A stretch of DNA of 47,715 nucleotides from a virus. The stretch lies in IMG/VR virus record IMGVR_UViG_3300011116_000450, positions 1 through 47,715 of that record; one strand, written 5' to 3'. The position numbers were made by a program, and so were the translations under genes. Positions 1 to 6,665 of the stretch are shown piece by piece. How positions within the stretch are numbered: position 1 is the first letter of the stretch; every line of letters begins with the position of its first letter. Under the pieces are notes generated by a model, which worked only from the letters and a program-made list of their open reading frames with translations, was not told where the DNA came from and did no database searches.

Positions 1-3
1 AGG

Positions 4-450
4 CTACGCGCCATACTCTCCTGTCGTACTATTGTTATCCCGTGTATCTTGTCCTTCTATATACCCCTTCTCAATGACTTCCCTCATGAGTTTGGCAGTT
101 GCGTCCCTGTACGCGCTCGCGTATGCGCGTGCCCATGCGTACGCGCCTGTACGCGTGCGTGTGTGGTCGTCTGCGCGTGTGTGGTCGCGTGTATGCGTGT
201 GGTCGTGCGTGTGGTCGTGTGTGGTCTCCTGTGGTCGTGTGGTCGGCATATAGAACTCCTCCCATACGTCCAGTGGGTTGGGCATGTCGTACTCCCAATG
301 CTCTGCCGAGTGGTCGTATGCTTCCAGCCATTGCCTCGCCATGTCCTCGTCTACTGTCTCAGTGATGAAGTCCAGCCAAGCATGCGCCTGTCCGTAGAAC
401 TCGCCACTTTGCTCAGGCGTCCTGCCTGCGTAGCGTCCGTCACTCAACAT
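4..450 (-). CDS. Unknown protein with His/Asp/Thr/Arg repeat
   Basis: The protein has 148 residues and its function is not recognised. The N-terminal two thirds are acidic and Trp/Tyr-rich (AWLDFITETVDEDMARQWLEA). A low-complexity stretch of alternating THDH, TRDH and ADDH units follows, then an Ala/Tyr/Arg helix. The His-Asp alternation could bind divalent metal, but that is inference. An in-frame ATG at 543 would extend the protein by 31 residues and overlap the upstream gene by 104 nt. I prefer the ATG at 450, which overlaps the upstream stop by 11 nt like most neighbours. The repeat is encoded by tandem copies of ACGACCAC-type words, the densest occurrence of the word discussed in the findings. 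GC is clearly higher here than in the rest of the window. Confidence 0.7.
   Translation of the reverse strand: MLSDGRYAGRTPEQSGEFYGQAHAWLDFITETVDEDMARQWLEAYDHSAEHWEYDMPNPLDVWEEFYMPTTRPQETTHDHTHDHTHTRDHTRADDHTRTRTGAYAWARAYASAYRDATAKLMREVIEKGYIEGQDTRDNNSTTGEYGA
160..245 (+). repeat. Tandem TGTGGTCG-type repeats within the first gene
   Basis: Four TGTGGTCGT copies (162-170, 198-206, 210-218, 230-238) plus partial units. On the coding strand they encode the His/Asp/Thr/Arg repeat of the leftmost protein. Confidence 0.8.
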
Positions 451-769
451 ATCGTATCGCCTCGCATGTCGCGCACAATATGCTACCGTCAGGATATATA
501 TGTCCGCCTTCTCCGTACTCGTCCATGTCCAGTGTCTCGCCACAATCGGCGCACTTTACTCGTGGGCAGTCGCTGTGGGGCGAGCCTTCATGCGCCTCAC
601 AATGACACCAGCCAAAGATTGCGACCTGCCTCTCATGATTGAGTGTAAGCATGTCTCCTGTGCTGTATGACCTTTGAGACGGGTCGCTCTGACATGTCTC
701 ACACAAGCCTTCGTCCACGTGAGGGCAGAAGCCCCACTCGCGCACGAACTCCTCCAATGTCTCAGCCAT
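440..769 (-). CDS. Small Cys-rich zinc-binding protein
   Basis: The protein has 109 residues and is not recognised. It contains CPHVDEGLCETC near the N-terminus, then CHCEAH, then a CADC...CATC pair near residues 80-103, which suggests two zinc-binding sites. Sites of this kind are common in small phage proteins that bind DNA, RNA or host proteins. The start overlaps the end of the upstream gene by 8 nt, so the two are translationally coupled. Confidence 0.75.
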   Translation of the reverse strand: MAETLEEFVREWGFCPHVDEGLCETCQSDPSQRSYSTGDMLTLNHERQVAIFGWCHCEAHEGSPHSDCPRVKCADCGETLDMDEYGEGGHIYPDGSILCATCEAIRYVE

Positions 770-1172
770 AGCGCTCTTCTCCCAGTGTGATTAACTGAAT
801 TACGGCGTCATAGTCAAAGGCGTCCCAGTCTAGGTCGTAGTCGTTCGCCACGTTGAGCATGATGATATCTTTGACCAGCCTGTCATTGAGTTGTGCCCTG
901 AGGGTCTGTATGCCCTCTGACGTTGTGCCCATAAGTTTGAGCCAGTCGGCAACGATTGTCTCGTTGAGGTGAAGTGGCTTGCCTTTACACGCCTCCTCGT
1001 AATCCGCGCTGTCGCCAATCTCAAAGATAGTGACGCTCGCTGTCTCGTCCTCGTCTGACCAAGTGTAGTCACCTAGACCCACTGCCCAGTAGTATACGCC
1101 AGTCTCGTATGCGCCACTGATGATGTCGCAAGCGTGAGACTTAAGTGTTTTGCCTGTCGTTGTTGTTGTCAT
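762..1172 (-). CDS. Unknown acidic early protein
   Basis: The protein has 136 residues, is acidic and has no recognised domain. The ATG follows a good Shine-Dalgarno (CAGGAGGGATAAACAACAATG) and opens with a run of threonines. Promoter copy A lies just upstream, inside the tail of the preceding gene, so this gene can be transcribed independently. Size, acidity and position suggest an early host-interaction protein, but nothing in the sequence gives a function. Confidence 0.75.
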   Translation of the reverse strand: MTTTTTGKTLKSHACDIISGAYETGVYYWAVGLGDYTWSDEDETASVTIFEIGDSADYEEACKGKPLHLNETIVADWLKLMGTTSEGIQTLRAQLNDRLVKDIIMLNVANDYDLDWDAFDYDAVIQLITLGEERYG

Positions 1173-1178
1173 TGTTGT

Positions 1179-1703
1179 TTATCCCTCCTGAGTAGAGACT
1201 AGCGCAGTAGTATCGTTGTCACCAAGTGCCCTCACAAGTGCCTCCAGTGTGGGTAGTTTGAGTGACTGTAACTCATGCGCCTGTACGTCCGCGACAAGTA
1301 CCAACTGCGTGACCAGTGCTTGTTTGCGTGCCTCGTTAGTGTCCATGCGCTCTTTATACTCGCGCTCTGCCTTCGTCCTCTCCTCGCACAACTGCTCTAG
1401 TGTCTTGTCCCATGTCAGGGCATACAGCACTTCGCTCGGACGAACTTTGGAGTAGTGTGTCTTAATTTGGTAGGTCGGCTCTGTGAGTTCAAAGTTACTT
1501 ACCTGCGAGATAATCTCTACAGTGTAGGTTGTTACTCGGCGTGTCCTGCCAAGACGGTAGCCATACCTGTCCATGCTCACAGTCTCCTCGTGTACTTTCA
1601 GGATACGTCCACAATCACTGCGATTGCGCCTGCCTCCTAATTTGAGCATAAAGACGGTCTGTGGATTGGCGGTCAGAACTTTGGCGACTTCTGCGGAGTT
1701 CAT
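1179..1703 (-). CDS. Unknown protein with charged helical C-terminus
   Basis: The protein has 174 residues. The N-terminal half looks beta-rich with basic stretches (KLGGRRNRSDCGRILKVH). The segment around residues 105-140 is a charged helix with many Glu/Lys/Arg residues (EERTKAEREYKERMDTNEAR), probably a coiled coil. The ATG overlaps the stop of the upstream 58-residue gene. Its last codons (LGDNDTTALVSTQEG) contain promoter copy A for the next gene, so coding and regulatory information share these bases. Confidence 0.75.
   Translation of the reverse strand: MNSAEVAKVLTANPQTVFMLKLGGRRNRSDCGRILKVHEETVSMDRYGYRLGRTRRVTTYTVEIISQVSNFELTEPTYQIKTHYSKVRPSEVLYALTWDKTLEQLCEERTKAEREYKERMDTNEARKQALVTQLVLVADVQAHELQSLKLPTLEALVRALGDNDTTALVSTQEG
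1196..1225 (-). promoter_or_regulatory. Promoter copy A (TTGGTGACA-N14-CTAGTCT)
   Basis: The element lies inside the last codons of the 1179-1703 gene and precedes the ATG at 1172. It keeps TTGGTGACA and the 14-nt spacer seen in all eight copies. The -10-like part is CTAGTCT, the weakest match of the set. Confidence 0.6.
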
Positions 1704-1876
1704 GCGTCAAACTCCCACTCAATCGCAACTTCGTCACGGCGTGGTGACGCCTTAAAGAATAGTTCTTTGGCTCGCGCCTCAACTTCTGCGTCAGATAACT
1801 CGCGCTCGCTGTCAAACTGTAAGCAGATTGTCGCGTAGCACACGTACTGATACTCAACGGGAGTAGTGGTCGTCAT
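1700..1876 (-). CDS. Small unknown protein (58 aa)
   Basis: This short gene starts with MTTTTPVEYQYVCYATICLQ and ends EWEFDA. It was found by reading the gap between its neighbours. The ATG overlaps the upstream TGA (ATGA) and its TGA overlaps the next ATG (ATGA), so the coupling is seamless. It is acidic with a central Glu/Ala helix. No family is recognised. The start spans ATGACGACCAC, one of the recurrent GACCAC words. Confidence 0.72.
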   Translation of the reverse strand: MTTTTPVEYQYVCYATICLQFDSERELSDAEVEARAKELFFKASPRRDEVAIEWEFDA

Positions 1877-2097
1877 GCTGATAACCTCAACGTGTTGCGC
1901 CAGTCTGTGGTCGGGAACGCTATGTCAAAGCCACAAGCAGTGTAGAACCTCTCGTGCGAGAACCTCTCATTGTCTGCGTAGAACTTGCGTGCGAGGTCGT
2001 GACAAAGATTAGACCAGTCTGTAATGTCCACCTTGTGTGCCCCACTTATTTGAAGTCGCATTACCTTTGCGACTGCTTCGTAGTCCTTCTTAGTCAT
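1873..2097 (-). CDS. Unknown small protein (74 aa)
   Basis: The protein has 74 residues and opens MTKKDYEAVAKVMRLQ, followed by a helical region with FYADNERFSHERFYTACGFD. This pattern resembles small phage proteins that begin with the same KVIA/KVMR-type helix and end in a FYxACGF segment. I know these as conserved hypotheticals of unknown role in actinobacterial phages. A strong Shine-Dalgarno (AGAAGGAGATAAACAACAATG) and promoter copy B lie directly upstream, so it is the first gene of a short transcription unit. Confidence 0.72.
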   Translation of the reverse strand: MTKKDYEAVAKVMRLQISGAHKVDITDWSNLCHDLARKFYADNERFSHERFYTACGFDIAFPTTDWRNTLRLSA

Positions 2098-2121
2098 TGT
2101 TGTTTATCTCCTTCTAATAAC

Positions 2122-2151
2122 ACACTACTACAGTAGTATTGTTGTCACCAA
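2122..2151 (-). promoter_or_regulatory. Promoter copy B
   Basis: TTGGTGACA is followed after 14 nt by GTAGTGT. Directly upstream of the gene at 1873-2097. Its core also contains the palindrome CTACTGTAGTAG, a possible operator. Confidence 0.65.
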
Positions 2152-2166
2152 GTGTTATGACCTACG

Positions 2167-2889
2167 TCACTCCCACCAAAGAGGTTCTAGTAGTTGTCCG
2201 TCCACGTCATATTTGCGTGGCATGTCGTCAAACTGAATACGCTCTAGTATTGTCTCTTTACTTGTGAGGTTGTCAATGGTCGCATAACCCACGCGCTCGG
2301 CTGTCACGCACAAGTTCTTTAAGTCGTTCATGATATCGGTCATGGATTGGTGAACTGCCAGTTGGTCGGCTGTCATATTGTCTTTATCTGACGTGCCAAA
2401 GAGTGTGGGCTTCATAGCCTCAGTCAGGTACAGCACAATGTCATTGCGCGAGCCTCCGTCAGTGCCAATCATGTCTCCGTCCTCGTTGTAGAACTCTAAG
2501 TTAAAGCAGTTCTTGTGAGTGTAGTGATTGCCCCAGTAATTGCGTTTGAGTACCACGTAGTTAATTGGGTCTGCCCAGTTGAGTTGAGGTGCTTCATTGC
2601 GGTAGAGATTACCGTAGAACGCAACTCCGTCTCCTTGAGAATACGACAAGGAATACTCAATTTTGAGGTCAGTGAAGTGTTTACCCCAGTACGACAATTC
2701 CTCGCCTGTGAGTTCTTTGATGACATGCTCTTTCATGTCGCACTCAATGTCGCCAAACAAGTGTACTGTCTCGTACGCAATCTCGTGTTCACGCTCAATT
2801 ACTACGTCCTTCGCCTTGTCCGATAACTCGTCAAAGGTATACGCTACCTTCGTGCGAGTAATCTCTTTGCCATTAGTGATTGTGTCCAT
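2167..2889 (-). CDS. Conserved phage protein with SYSQGDGVAF motif
   Basis: The protein has 240 residues. It carries the layout of a widespread phage family: an N-terminal TFDELSDKAKDVVIEREHE helix, a hydrophobic segment, then a YSLSYSQGDGVAFYG motif near residues 80-95 and a His/Asn/Cys-containing middle. I recognise the family by this motif, but its biochemical role is unknown to me. The gene has its own promoter (copy C) and a 100-nt structured leader with a pentamer repeat before the start, unlike most genes here. That suggests individually tuned expression. Confidence 0.8.
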   Translation of the reverse strand: MDTITNGKEITRTKVAYTFDELSDKAKDVVIEREHEIAYETVHLFGDIECDMKEHVIKELTGEELSYWGKHFTDLKIEYSLSYSQGDGVAFYGNLYRNEAPQLNWADPINYVVLKRNYWGNHYTHKNCFNLEFYNEDGDMIGTDGGSRNDIVLYLTEAMKPTLFGTSDKDNMTADQLAVHQSMTDIMNDLKNLCVTAERVGYATIDNLTSKETILERIQFDDMPRKYDVDGQLLEPLWWE

Positions 2890-2899
2890 TGTGTTGTCC

Positions 2900-2927
2900 T
2901 TCGTTGTGTTGTGTTGTGTTGTGTGTC
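2900..2927. repeat. Pentanucleotide repeat (GTGTT)n in leader
   Basis: Four to five near-perfect units of GTGTT on the plus strand (ACACA/ACAAC on the transcript) directly before the Shine-Dalgarno of the 2167-2889 gene. Unstructured CA/AAC-rich leaders help ribosome access. Copy number may vary. Confidence 0.7.
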
Positions 2928-2984
2928 GGCAAGGGTGCTACCGACTACGGTAGTCTTACACGGGTATCATTGCGTACCCTTGCC
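2928..2984 (-). ncRNA. Structured 5' leader with three-way junction
   Basis: A 57-nt element with an outer stem GGCAAGGGT/ACCCTTGCC (9 bp, perfect) enclosing two smaller hairpins: GGGTA...TACCC and CTACC-GTAGTC-GGTAG (alternative: GACTAC-C-GTAGTC). It lies between promoter copy C and the start of the 2167-2889 gene, so it would be part of its mRNA leader. It is too short for a tRNA and has no T-loop. The inner pairings compete with part of the outer stem, allowing two states. Confidence 0.6.
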
Positions 2985-2992
2985 TTAAACAC

Positions 2993-3022
2993 ACTGTAAC
3001 ACAAGGCTGTGACTGTCACCAA
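2993..3022 (-). promoter_or_regulatory. Promoter copy C
   Basis: TTGGTGACA, 14 nt, TTACAGT. Located about 105 nt upstream of the gene at 2167-2889, with the structured leader between. Confidence 0.7.
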
Positions 3023-3035
3023 ATAGCGCGACTTG

Positions 3036-3272
3036 TCAAAGGAGGGTACTCGTCTGATAGTTTGAGGTTGCCCACTCAGTAGGAGAAGGAGGTACGTAAT
3101 TAGGCACGTATCCATATTGGTCATATAACTCGGCATACTCAACAATCATTGTGTCGTTCCAGTTTGACATCTCGTTGAAGTCGTCAATCGTCCACGCACT
3201 ATCGTCAATGAAGGCAATGGACTTAAAGGTACAACTGCCCCATGAGCCATTATTCTTGTCAATGTATATCAC
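3036..3272 (-). CDS. Unknown acidic protein (78 aa)
   Basis: The protein has 78 residues and is acidic and aromatic-rich (AWTIDDFNEMSNWNDTMIVEY). No family is recognised. It starts 11 nt after the upstream gene and probably shares promoter copy D with it. Confidence 0.65.
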   Translation of the reverse strand: MIYIDKNNGSWGSCTFKSIAFIDDSAWTIDDFNEMSNWNDTMIVEYAELYDQYGYVPNYVPPSPTEWATSNYQTSTLL

Positions 3273-3283
3273 TGTGCCTCCCG

Positions 3284-3535
3284 TTAGATTGGCGATTTAA
3301 GCGAGATTAACTCGCGCTGTAGTTCTGAGCCTTCGCAGTTGTCAATGAGCATGAATAGTTCATTTACCCATTTTGCGACAGTGATTGGCAACGGGGTAGT
3401 GGATAGGTATTCCTCGTACTCAGTGGCAATCAAGTTAATCTCAGAAACTAATCCTGAGCCTTCACAGTTACTTGTGACGTCAAGAACTTCTGTAATGAAC
3501 GTTTTGTAGTTTTTTGTGGTCGTATTTGTTGTCAT
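3284..3535 (-). CDS. Unknown acidic protein with duplicated NCEGS motif
   Basis: The protein has 83 residues. It contains the segment SNCEGSGLVSEI near residue 22 and DNCEGSELQREL near residue 68, which looks like an internal duplication of about 45 residues with a conserved NCEGSxL core. Function is unknown. Strong Shine-Dalgarno (TTAGGAGGTAATTTATG). Promoter copy D lies immediately upstream. Confidence 0.72.
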   Translation of the reverse strand: MTTNTTTKNYKTFITEVLDVTSNCEGSGLVSEINLIATEYEEYLSTTPLPITVAKWVNELFMLIDNCEGSELQRELISLKSPI

Positions 3536-3553
3536 AAATTACCTCCTAATGAA

Positions 3554-3583
3554 ACTGTAGCATTCTTAGTTTGTTGTCACCAA
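3554..3583 (-). promoter_or_regulatory. Promoter copy D
   Basis: TTGGTGACA, 14 nt, CTACAGT. Upstream of the gene at 3284-3535; the -35 half overlaps the end of the 3566-3718 gene. Confidence 0.7.
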
Positions 3584-3718
3584 GTGGTCGTGGTCGTGTT
3601 TGGCACACCACCAACACACGATATTGTCGTGGTCGTCACTCCACGTAGGTACGTAATTGGAGTGGTTGCTTGTCATGTGGTCGCCACACGAAGGGCATAT
3701 GTTGTGGTCGTCAGTCAT
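3566..3718 (-). CDS. Tiny zinc-finger-like protein (50 aa)
   Basis: This small gene was found by reading the 330-nt gap between larger ones. It has 50 residues with CPSCGDH near the N-terminus and CWWCAKHDHDH near the C-terminus, giving a CxxC...CxxC pair plus many His/Asp residues. It probably binds zinc. The ATG overlaps the upstream stop (ATGACTGA). Its last bases include the -35 part of promoter copy D. Several GACCAC words occur in it. Confidence 0.7.
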   Translation of the reverse strand: MTDDHNICPSCGDHMTSNHSNYVPTWSDDHDNIVCWWCAKHDHDHLVTTN

Positions 3719-3875
3719 GTGGTTGCCATTGAAACGTTATCTCTACGTCATCATATCCTTCTGACAAATACTCGTCAGCAAGTTCTCGCGCCGTCCTGTG
3801 GTCGGTAATGTAGTGGTCGTTTACTTCTCCTCCACCTACCCATACCGAATATACTATTTTGTCAAACTTAATCAT
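3711..3875 (-). CDS. Small unknown protein (54 aa)
   Basis: The gene encodes 54 residues, starting MIKFDKIVYSVWVGGGEVND and ending ITFQWQPHD. The middle matches a general pattern of beta strand, helix (RTARELADEYLSEGYDDVEI), then strand. That is common in small phage proteins whose strand-helix-strand unit describes a field access code, but I cannot assign a function. The ATG overlaps the upstream stop by 8 nt and the stop overlaps the next start. Confidence 0.7.
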   Translation of the reverse strand: MIKFDKIVYSVWVGGGEVNDHYITDHRTARELADEYLSEGYDDVEITFQWQPHD

Positions 3876-4083
3876 GATTTGTTATGTACTCCGATTGTTT
3901 TTTAAGTTCTAATTCTTTCCAGTTTGTAACCAATGTTTGTAATTGTTTTAGTGTTACTACTGTAGACAACGCACCAACAAGTGCTTCTACTGCGGTTTCA
4001 CCAAAAGTATTTCTAGCAACTTCGCACAATTCGTAAAGTAACTCTACCTCTACTCCTGCGTTTAGGTAATCTGATACTTTCAT
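3868..4083 (-). CDS. Unknown helical protein (71 aa)
   Basis: The protein has 71 residues and is predicted to be all helical from its Leu/Val/Glu pattern (VELLYELCEVARNTFGETAV). No family is recognised. It sits 1 nt from its upstream neighbour in the operon read from promoter copy E. Confidence 0.68.
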   Translation of the reverse strand: MKVSDYLNAGVEVELLYELCEVARNTFGETAVEALVGALSTVVTLKQLQTLVTNWKELELKKQSEYITNHD

Positions 4084-4374
4084 TTATACACCTACCGTTT
4101 CATATTTCTCATATGGCACTACCATAGGTGATTGCCACTCCTCCTCAGTCACAAAATACCCAATGCGATTGACAAAGTGTAAGCCTGAAACAATGTATGT
4201 ACCGTCAGAACCGTCCACCCATGTCCATACTTTTTTCTCAGGTGAGTTAGATACAAAGTCGTATTCCTCACCATACGTTTCAAACAACTTCGTTTCGTCA
4301 TCTGATATGAACTTGTTGGTAACTGGTTTGTACCAGTTCTCCCACACTTCTACGGCGTCACAAACAGTTGTCAC
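4084..4374 (-). CDS. Unknown acidic aromatic protein (96 aa)
   Basis: The protein has 96 residues and is rich in Trp, Tyr and Glu (VWENWYKPVTNKF; TWVDGSDGTYIVSGLHFVNR). The second half looks like an antiparallel beta sheet followed by a PMVVPYEKYE tail. I do not recognise the family. It overlaps its upstream neighbour by 4 nt. Confidence 0.68.
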   Translation of the reverse strand: MTTVCDAVEVWENWYKPVTNKFISDDETKLFETYGEEYDFVSNSPEKKVWTWVDGSDGTYIVSGLHFVNRIGYFVTEEEWQSPMVVPYEKYETVGV

Positions 4375-4562
4375 AAAAGTACCCCTTTCAAAAGTTCACA
4401 CGTAGTGTCAATGATTTCTATTTCCTCTAAGTCCCAACCATATTGTTCGTTAATATGTGCCATTGCTTCTTGAATTGCTGTGTCCTCGTTTGTAGCCTCA
4501 ATGGTAGTTGTCAAACACATGTACTCTCCAACAAACGTGACGTTATATGTTTTTGTTTTCAT
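4371..4562 (-). CDS. Small unknown protein (63 aa)
   Basis: The protein has 63 residues and begins MKTKTYNVTFVGEYMCLTTT. A strand-strand-helix-strand layout is likely: an amphipathic helix rich in Ala/Glu (NEDTAIQEAMAHINEQ), then a WDLEEIEIIDT strand. I chose the ATG at 4562, one base after the upstream stop. A further open upstream extension to 4739 lies wholly inside the neighbouring gene and is very unlikely to be used. Function is unknown, though this fold pattern is common in phage proteins that accompany DUF-type early genes. Confidence 0.7.
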   Translation of the reverse strand: MKTKTYNVTFVGEYMCLTTTIEATNEDTAIQEAMAHINEQYGWDLEEIEIIDTTCELLKGVLL

Positions 4563-4563
4563 G

Positions 4564-5025
4564 TCACCACGAGGACGAGTATACAAATGACCACTCGTTT
4601 CCCATTGCCTCAAGTTTTTCAATAACACTAATTGTGTCTTGTAGTTGTTCCAAATAGTATTCGTCATATTCCTCGCCTCCAAAGAAAAAACCACTTTGTG
4701 TAGGCAAATAGTCCTCAGCGATTGAAGGATTTTCCACAACTTGTTTACACACTTCTTTGAGAGATTGGAGACTACTTAATTCCACATAAGCGTCCCTACA
4801 ATCGTCCTCTCCTCCTTGACAAGCGTCCACAAACCATTTGTGGATTTGATTGGCTTTGCGCCATTGTGCTACTTTGACGCGAACAAGTGCGCTTGGATAG
4901 TCAGGCTCAATGATGTCAGTTGCTTCAACAAGTTCAACGATTTTATTGAAGTCCTCGTAACGCTTGTCAGTCTTGTTGTACGGAGAATAGTATTTCTCTG
5001 CGTACAAGTATTGGTCTAATCCCAT
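4564..5025 (-). CDS. Conserved phage protein starting MGLDQYLYAEKY
   Basis: The protein has 153 residues. The opening MGLDQYLYAEKYYSPYN, the central VAQWRKANQIHKWFVDACQGGEDDC segment and the later DYLPTQSGFFFGG segment are features of a phage family I have seen in many unrelated tailed phages. Its function has not been established to my knowledge. Strong Shine-Dalgarno (AAGGAGGACAACATG). Promoter copy E and a perfect 8-bp hairpin lie directly upstream, making it the lead gene of a run of at least seven small genes. Confidence 0.8.
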   Translation of the reverse strand: MGLDQYLYAEKYYSPYNKTDKRYEDFNKIVELVEATDIIEPDYPSALVRVKVAQWRKANQIHKWFVDACQGGEDDCRDAYVELSSLQSLKEVCKQVVENPSIAEDYLPTQSGFFFGGEEYDEYYLEQLQDTISVIEKLEAMGNEWSFVYSSSW

Positions 5026-5046
5026 GTTGTCCTCCTTGTTTGTTGT

Positions 5047-5066
5047 ATATAGACGATTGTCTATAT
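5047..5066 (-). promoter_or_regulatory. Perfect hairpin at probable 5' end of E transcript
   Basis: ATATAGAC-AATC-GTCTATAT, 8 bp stem with 4-nt loop, starting only about 6 nt past the -10 of promoter copy E. It is a candidate mRNA 5' stabiliser or operator. Confidence 0.55.
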
Positions 5067-5071
5067 TAGAA

Positions 5072-5101
5072 ACTTTAGCATTTGGCTGTCTTTGTCACCA
5101 A
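5072..5101 (-). promoter_or_regulatory. Promoter copy E
   Basis: TTGGTGACA, 14 nt, CTAAAGT. Upstream of the 4564-5025 gene. A hairpin begins about 6 nt downstream of the -10 part. Confidence 0.72.
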
Positions 5102-5105
5102 GTGC

Positions 5106-5474
5106 TTAATCAGTTAATCCCAAAACTTCACACACGTTGAAACTCTTGTAAGAATTACTTGGCTCATCTCCCCAAGACATTCCTCCAGTTATGGCAAACG
5201 TTCGTGTATAGTCAATAGTAAAATAACTACAATCACGAAGTGATTGGTAATTGTAAACAGTGTCTATACACTCGGTCAAGAACTCATAAAGTTGGTCTGA
5301 GGTAATGTCGTACCCCTCAAGATACATGTTGTCAAACTCATAACAACCGCACTGCTCTACCAGCATTGTCACAGTCGCTTCCAAAGAATTGTCTGCGTAC
5401 TTCCTAGCCTTTGCGTACGCCTCCTCTTTGGTAATTTTCATTTCGTTAATTGAAAACATGAAGTCCGCGCCCAT
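5106..5474 (-). CDS. Unknown acidic protein (122 aa)
   Basis: The protein has 122 residues and is acidic with several Cys residues (VEQCGCYEF, CSYF, NVCEVLG). No clear metal site or known domain is visible. It follows the upstream gene by 1 nt. Its 3' end abuts promoter copy E. Confidence 0.68.
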   Translation of the reverse strand: MGADFMFSINEMKITKEEAYAKARKYADNSLEATVTMLVEQCGCYEFDNMYLEGYDITSDQLYEFLTECIDTVYNYQSLRDCSYFTIDYTRTFAITGGMSWGDEPSNSYKSFNVCEVLGLTD

Positions 5475-5475
5475 G

Positions 5476-5733
5476 TTATTTACCTTTCCTTGATTGTTGT
5501 AATGTTTCTAGTGCTTCGTTCATCAAATACTGACCAATATCACAGTTTTCAATCACCAATTCAGAAGTGCTTAAAATGTCCAACCACTCGTCATCTGATA
5601 ACTTTGTGTCCAGCATTAGTTCAAACCAGTTTTTGTCCCACCAAGCAATAACTACTTCCTCTGACAAGTGTTCGTCAGCGTCATTTGTTCTGTAGTTGTT
5701 TTTGAGCATGTCTATCGCGTCTTTAATCCTCAT
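5476..5733 (-). CDS. Unknown acidic helical protein (85 aa)
   Basis: The protein has 85 residues starting MRIKDAIDMLKNNYRTNDAD. The sequence is strongly acidic and Trp-rich in the centre (VVIAWWDKNWFELML). I chose the ATG at 5733 because it overlaps the upstream stop as ATGA. The earlier in-frame codon at 5757 lies inside the neighbouring small gene. The opening resembles the early-protein helix that phages use in several host-takeover proteins, but no function can be assigned. Confidence 0.7.
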   Translation of the reverse strand: MRIKDAIDMLKNNYRTNDADEHLSEEVVIAWWDKNWFELMLDTKLSDDEWLDILSTSELVIENCDIGQYLMNEALETLQQSRKGK

Positions 5734-5855
5734 TGGTTGTTCCTCATTTCCGACCACGAGATTGAGTTCTCGTCATCATTGGGGTCAAGGTTTAATGCTT
5801 CGCACCATTCCTCGTACGTAATGTTGTCCTCAAAAATTGGTATTTCGCGTTTCAT
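5730..5855 (-). CDS. Tiny acidic protein (41 aa)
   Basis: The gene encodes 41 residues, opening MKREIPIFEDNITYEEWCEA. It was found in the gap between two called genes. Both ends overlap neighbours: TGATG at the start and ATGA at the end. This is strong evidence of a real gene in this genome. Function is unknown. Confidence 0.68.
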   Translation of the reverse strand: MKREIPIFEDNITYEEWCEALNLDPNDDENSISWSEMRNNQ

Positions 5856-6061
5856 CAGTGGTCTAATCCTCGTATTGTTTCTAAAGGTATTAGAAACTCC
5901 CGCAAACCGCTTTTTACTTCGCTGTATGCTTCAACCAACACAGTGTCAGGCGTTACTTCAAGAACATAGCAGTCCTCGTAGATAGTGCTGTCTGTGTGTA
6001 TTTCACACATTTCACCAACCAGTTGAATTAACGTTTCGTGAATAAGTTTTAATTCGTCCAT
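5855..6061 (-). CDS. Unknown small protein (68 aa)
   Basis: The protein has 68 residues and its N-terminal helix (MDELKLIHETLIQLVGEMCE) is followed by a strand-rich half (YEDCYVLEVTPDTVLVEAYS). The layout resembles a short SH3-like or Sm-like barrel, but I would not assign one from sequence alone. It ends in a TGATG overlap with the next gene. Confidence 0.68.
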   Translation of the reverse strand: MDELKLIHETLIQLVGEMCEIHTDSTIYEDCYVLEVTPDTVLVEAYSEVKSGLREFLIPLETIRGLDH

Positions 6062-6077
6062 GTTTTTACATTAACAC

Positions 6078-6665
6078 TTATGAGTTCTTGTCATCAAATG
6101 GTATTGTCAGTTGGTCTTTCAACAAGTTGTTAGATAGGTACTCGTAAACTTTTTCTGTATTGTTTGAGTATTCCACAAGAGCCAACCCCAGTAAGTCAGC
6201 CTCCAAGTATCCCAAGTCGGGCATTGGCTCTGTTGATTTGCCACCAAGATATTCATCATTCCAACCAATAATGTCCAAGAACAAAGTCATTGTTGTTGGA
6301 TATGTTTGGCGTCCACTCCATGCGTACAATCGCGGTACATCTACCAGCACCATATCAACGTTTGAAGTTTTGTGTTCATTCATTGTTAATGCTTCTCCAG
6401 CAAAGTTGTAGCGTTGTACCTCAATCCAACAAGACGTGTCTGTTTCTAAGAAACCGTCCTCGCGCATTATTTGAGCATAGGCAACTACGTAAATTGTGTT
6501 TGGCTCACCAACGGCGTGTATATTGACGTCCCAGTAAGTTCCATAACTATAAAACTCGTCATATCCCTCGTATATCTTGTCGTGGCTCAACAAGGCTTGA
6601 ACGTATCCTCGTGACCATTTACGAAGGTCATTTAATTCTTGTTTTGTAATTGTTGTGTTTGACAT
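6078..6665 (-). CDS. Unknown protein (195 aa)
   Basis: The protein has 195 residues and shows no domain I recognise. It begins with a polar helix (TKQELNDLRKWSRGYVQAL) and has a beta-rich, Tyr/Trp-rich middle (YSYGTYWDVNIHAVGEPNTI). It starts exactly where the upstream Api92-like gene ends (overlap of one base), so the two are probably coupled. Confidence 0.72.
   Translation of the reverse strand: MSNTTITKQELNDLRKWSRGYVQALLSHDKIYEGYDEFYSYGTYWDVNIHAVGEPNTIYVVAYAQIMREDGFLETDTSCWIEVQRYNFAGEALTMNEHKTSNVDMVLVDVPRLYAWSGRQTYPTTMTLFLDIIGWNDEYLGGKSTEPMPDLGYLEADLLGLALVEYSNNTEKVYEYLSNNLLKDQLTIPFDDKNS

Noticed and set aside
32-642. Plus-strand open frames over the leftmost genes
   Set aside because: They are shadows of the repeat-rich minus-strand genes, with no ribosome sites and skewed Cys/Arg/Val content.
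2928-2984. A tRNA gene at the hairpin-rich leader
   Set aside because: The element is only 57 nt, lacks a T-arm consensus and a 7-bp acceptor with CCA region, and its inner arms do not fit.
3584-3808. Plus-strand frame of 74 residues
   Set aside because: Two coupled minus-strand mini-genes cover the same stretch with proper starts and zinc-type cysteines.
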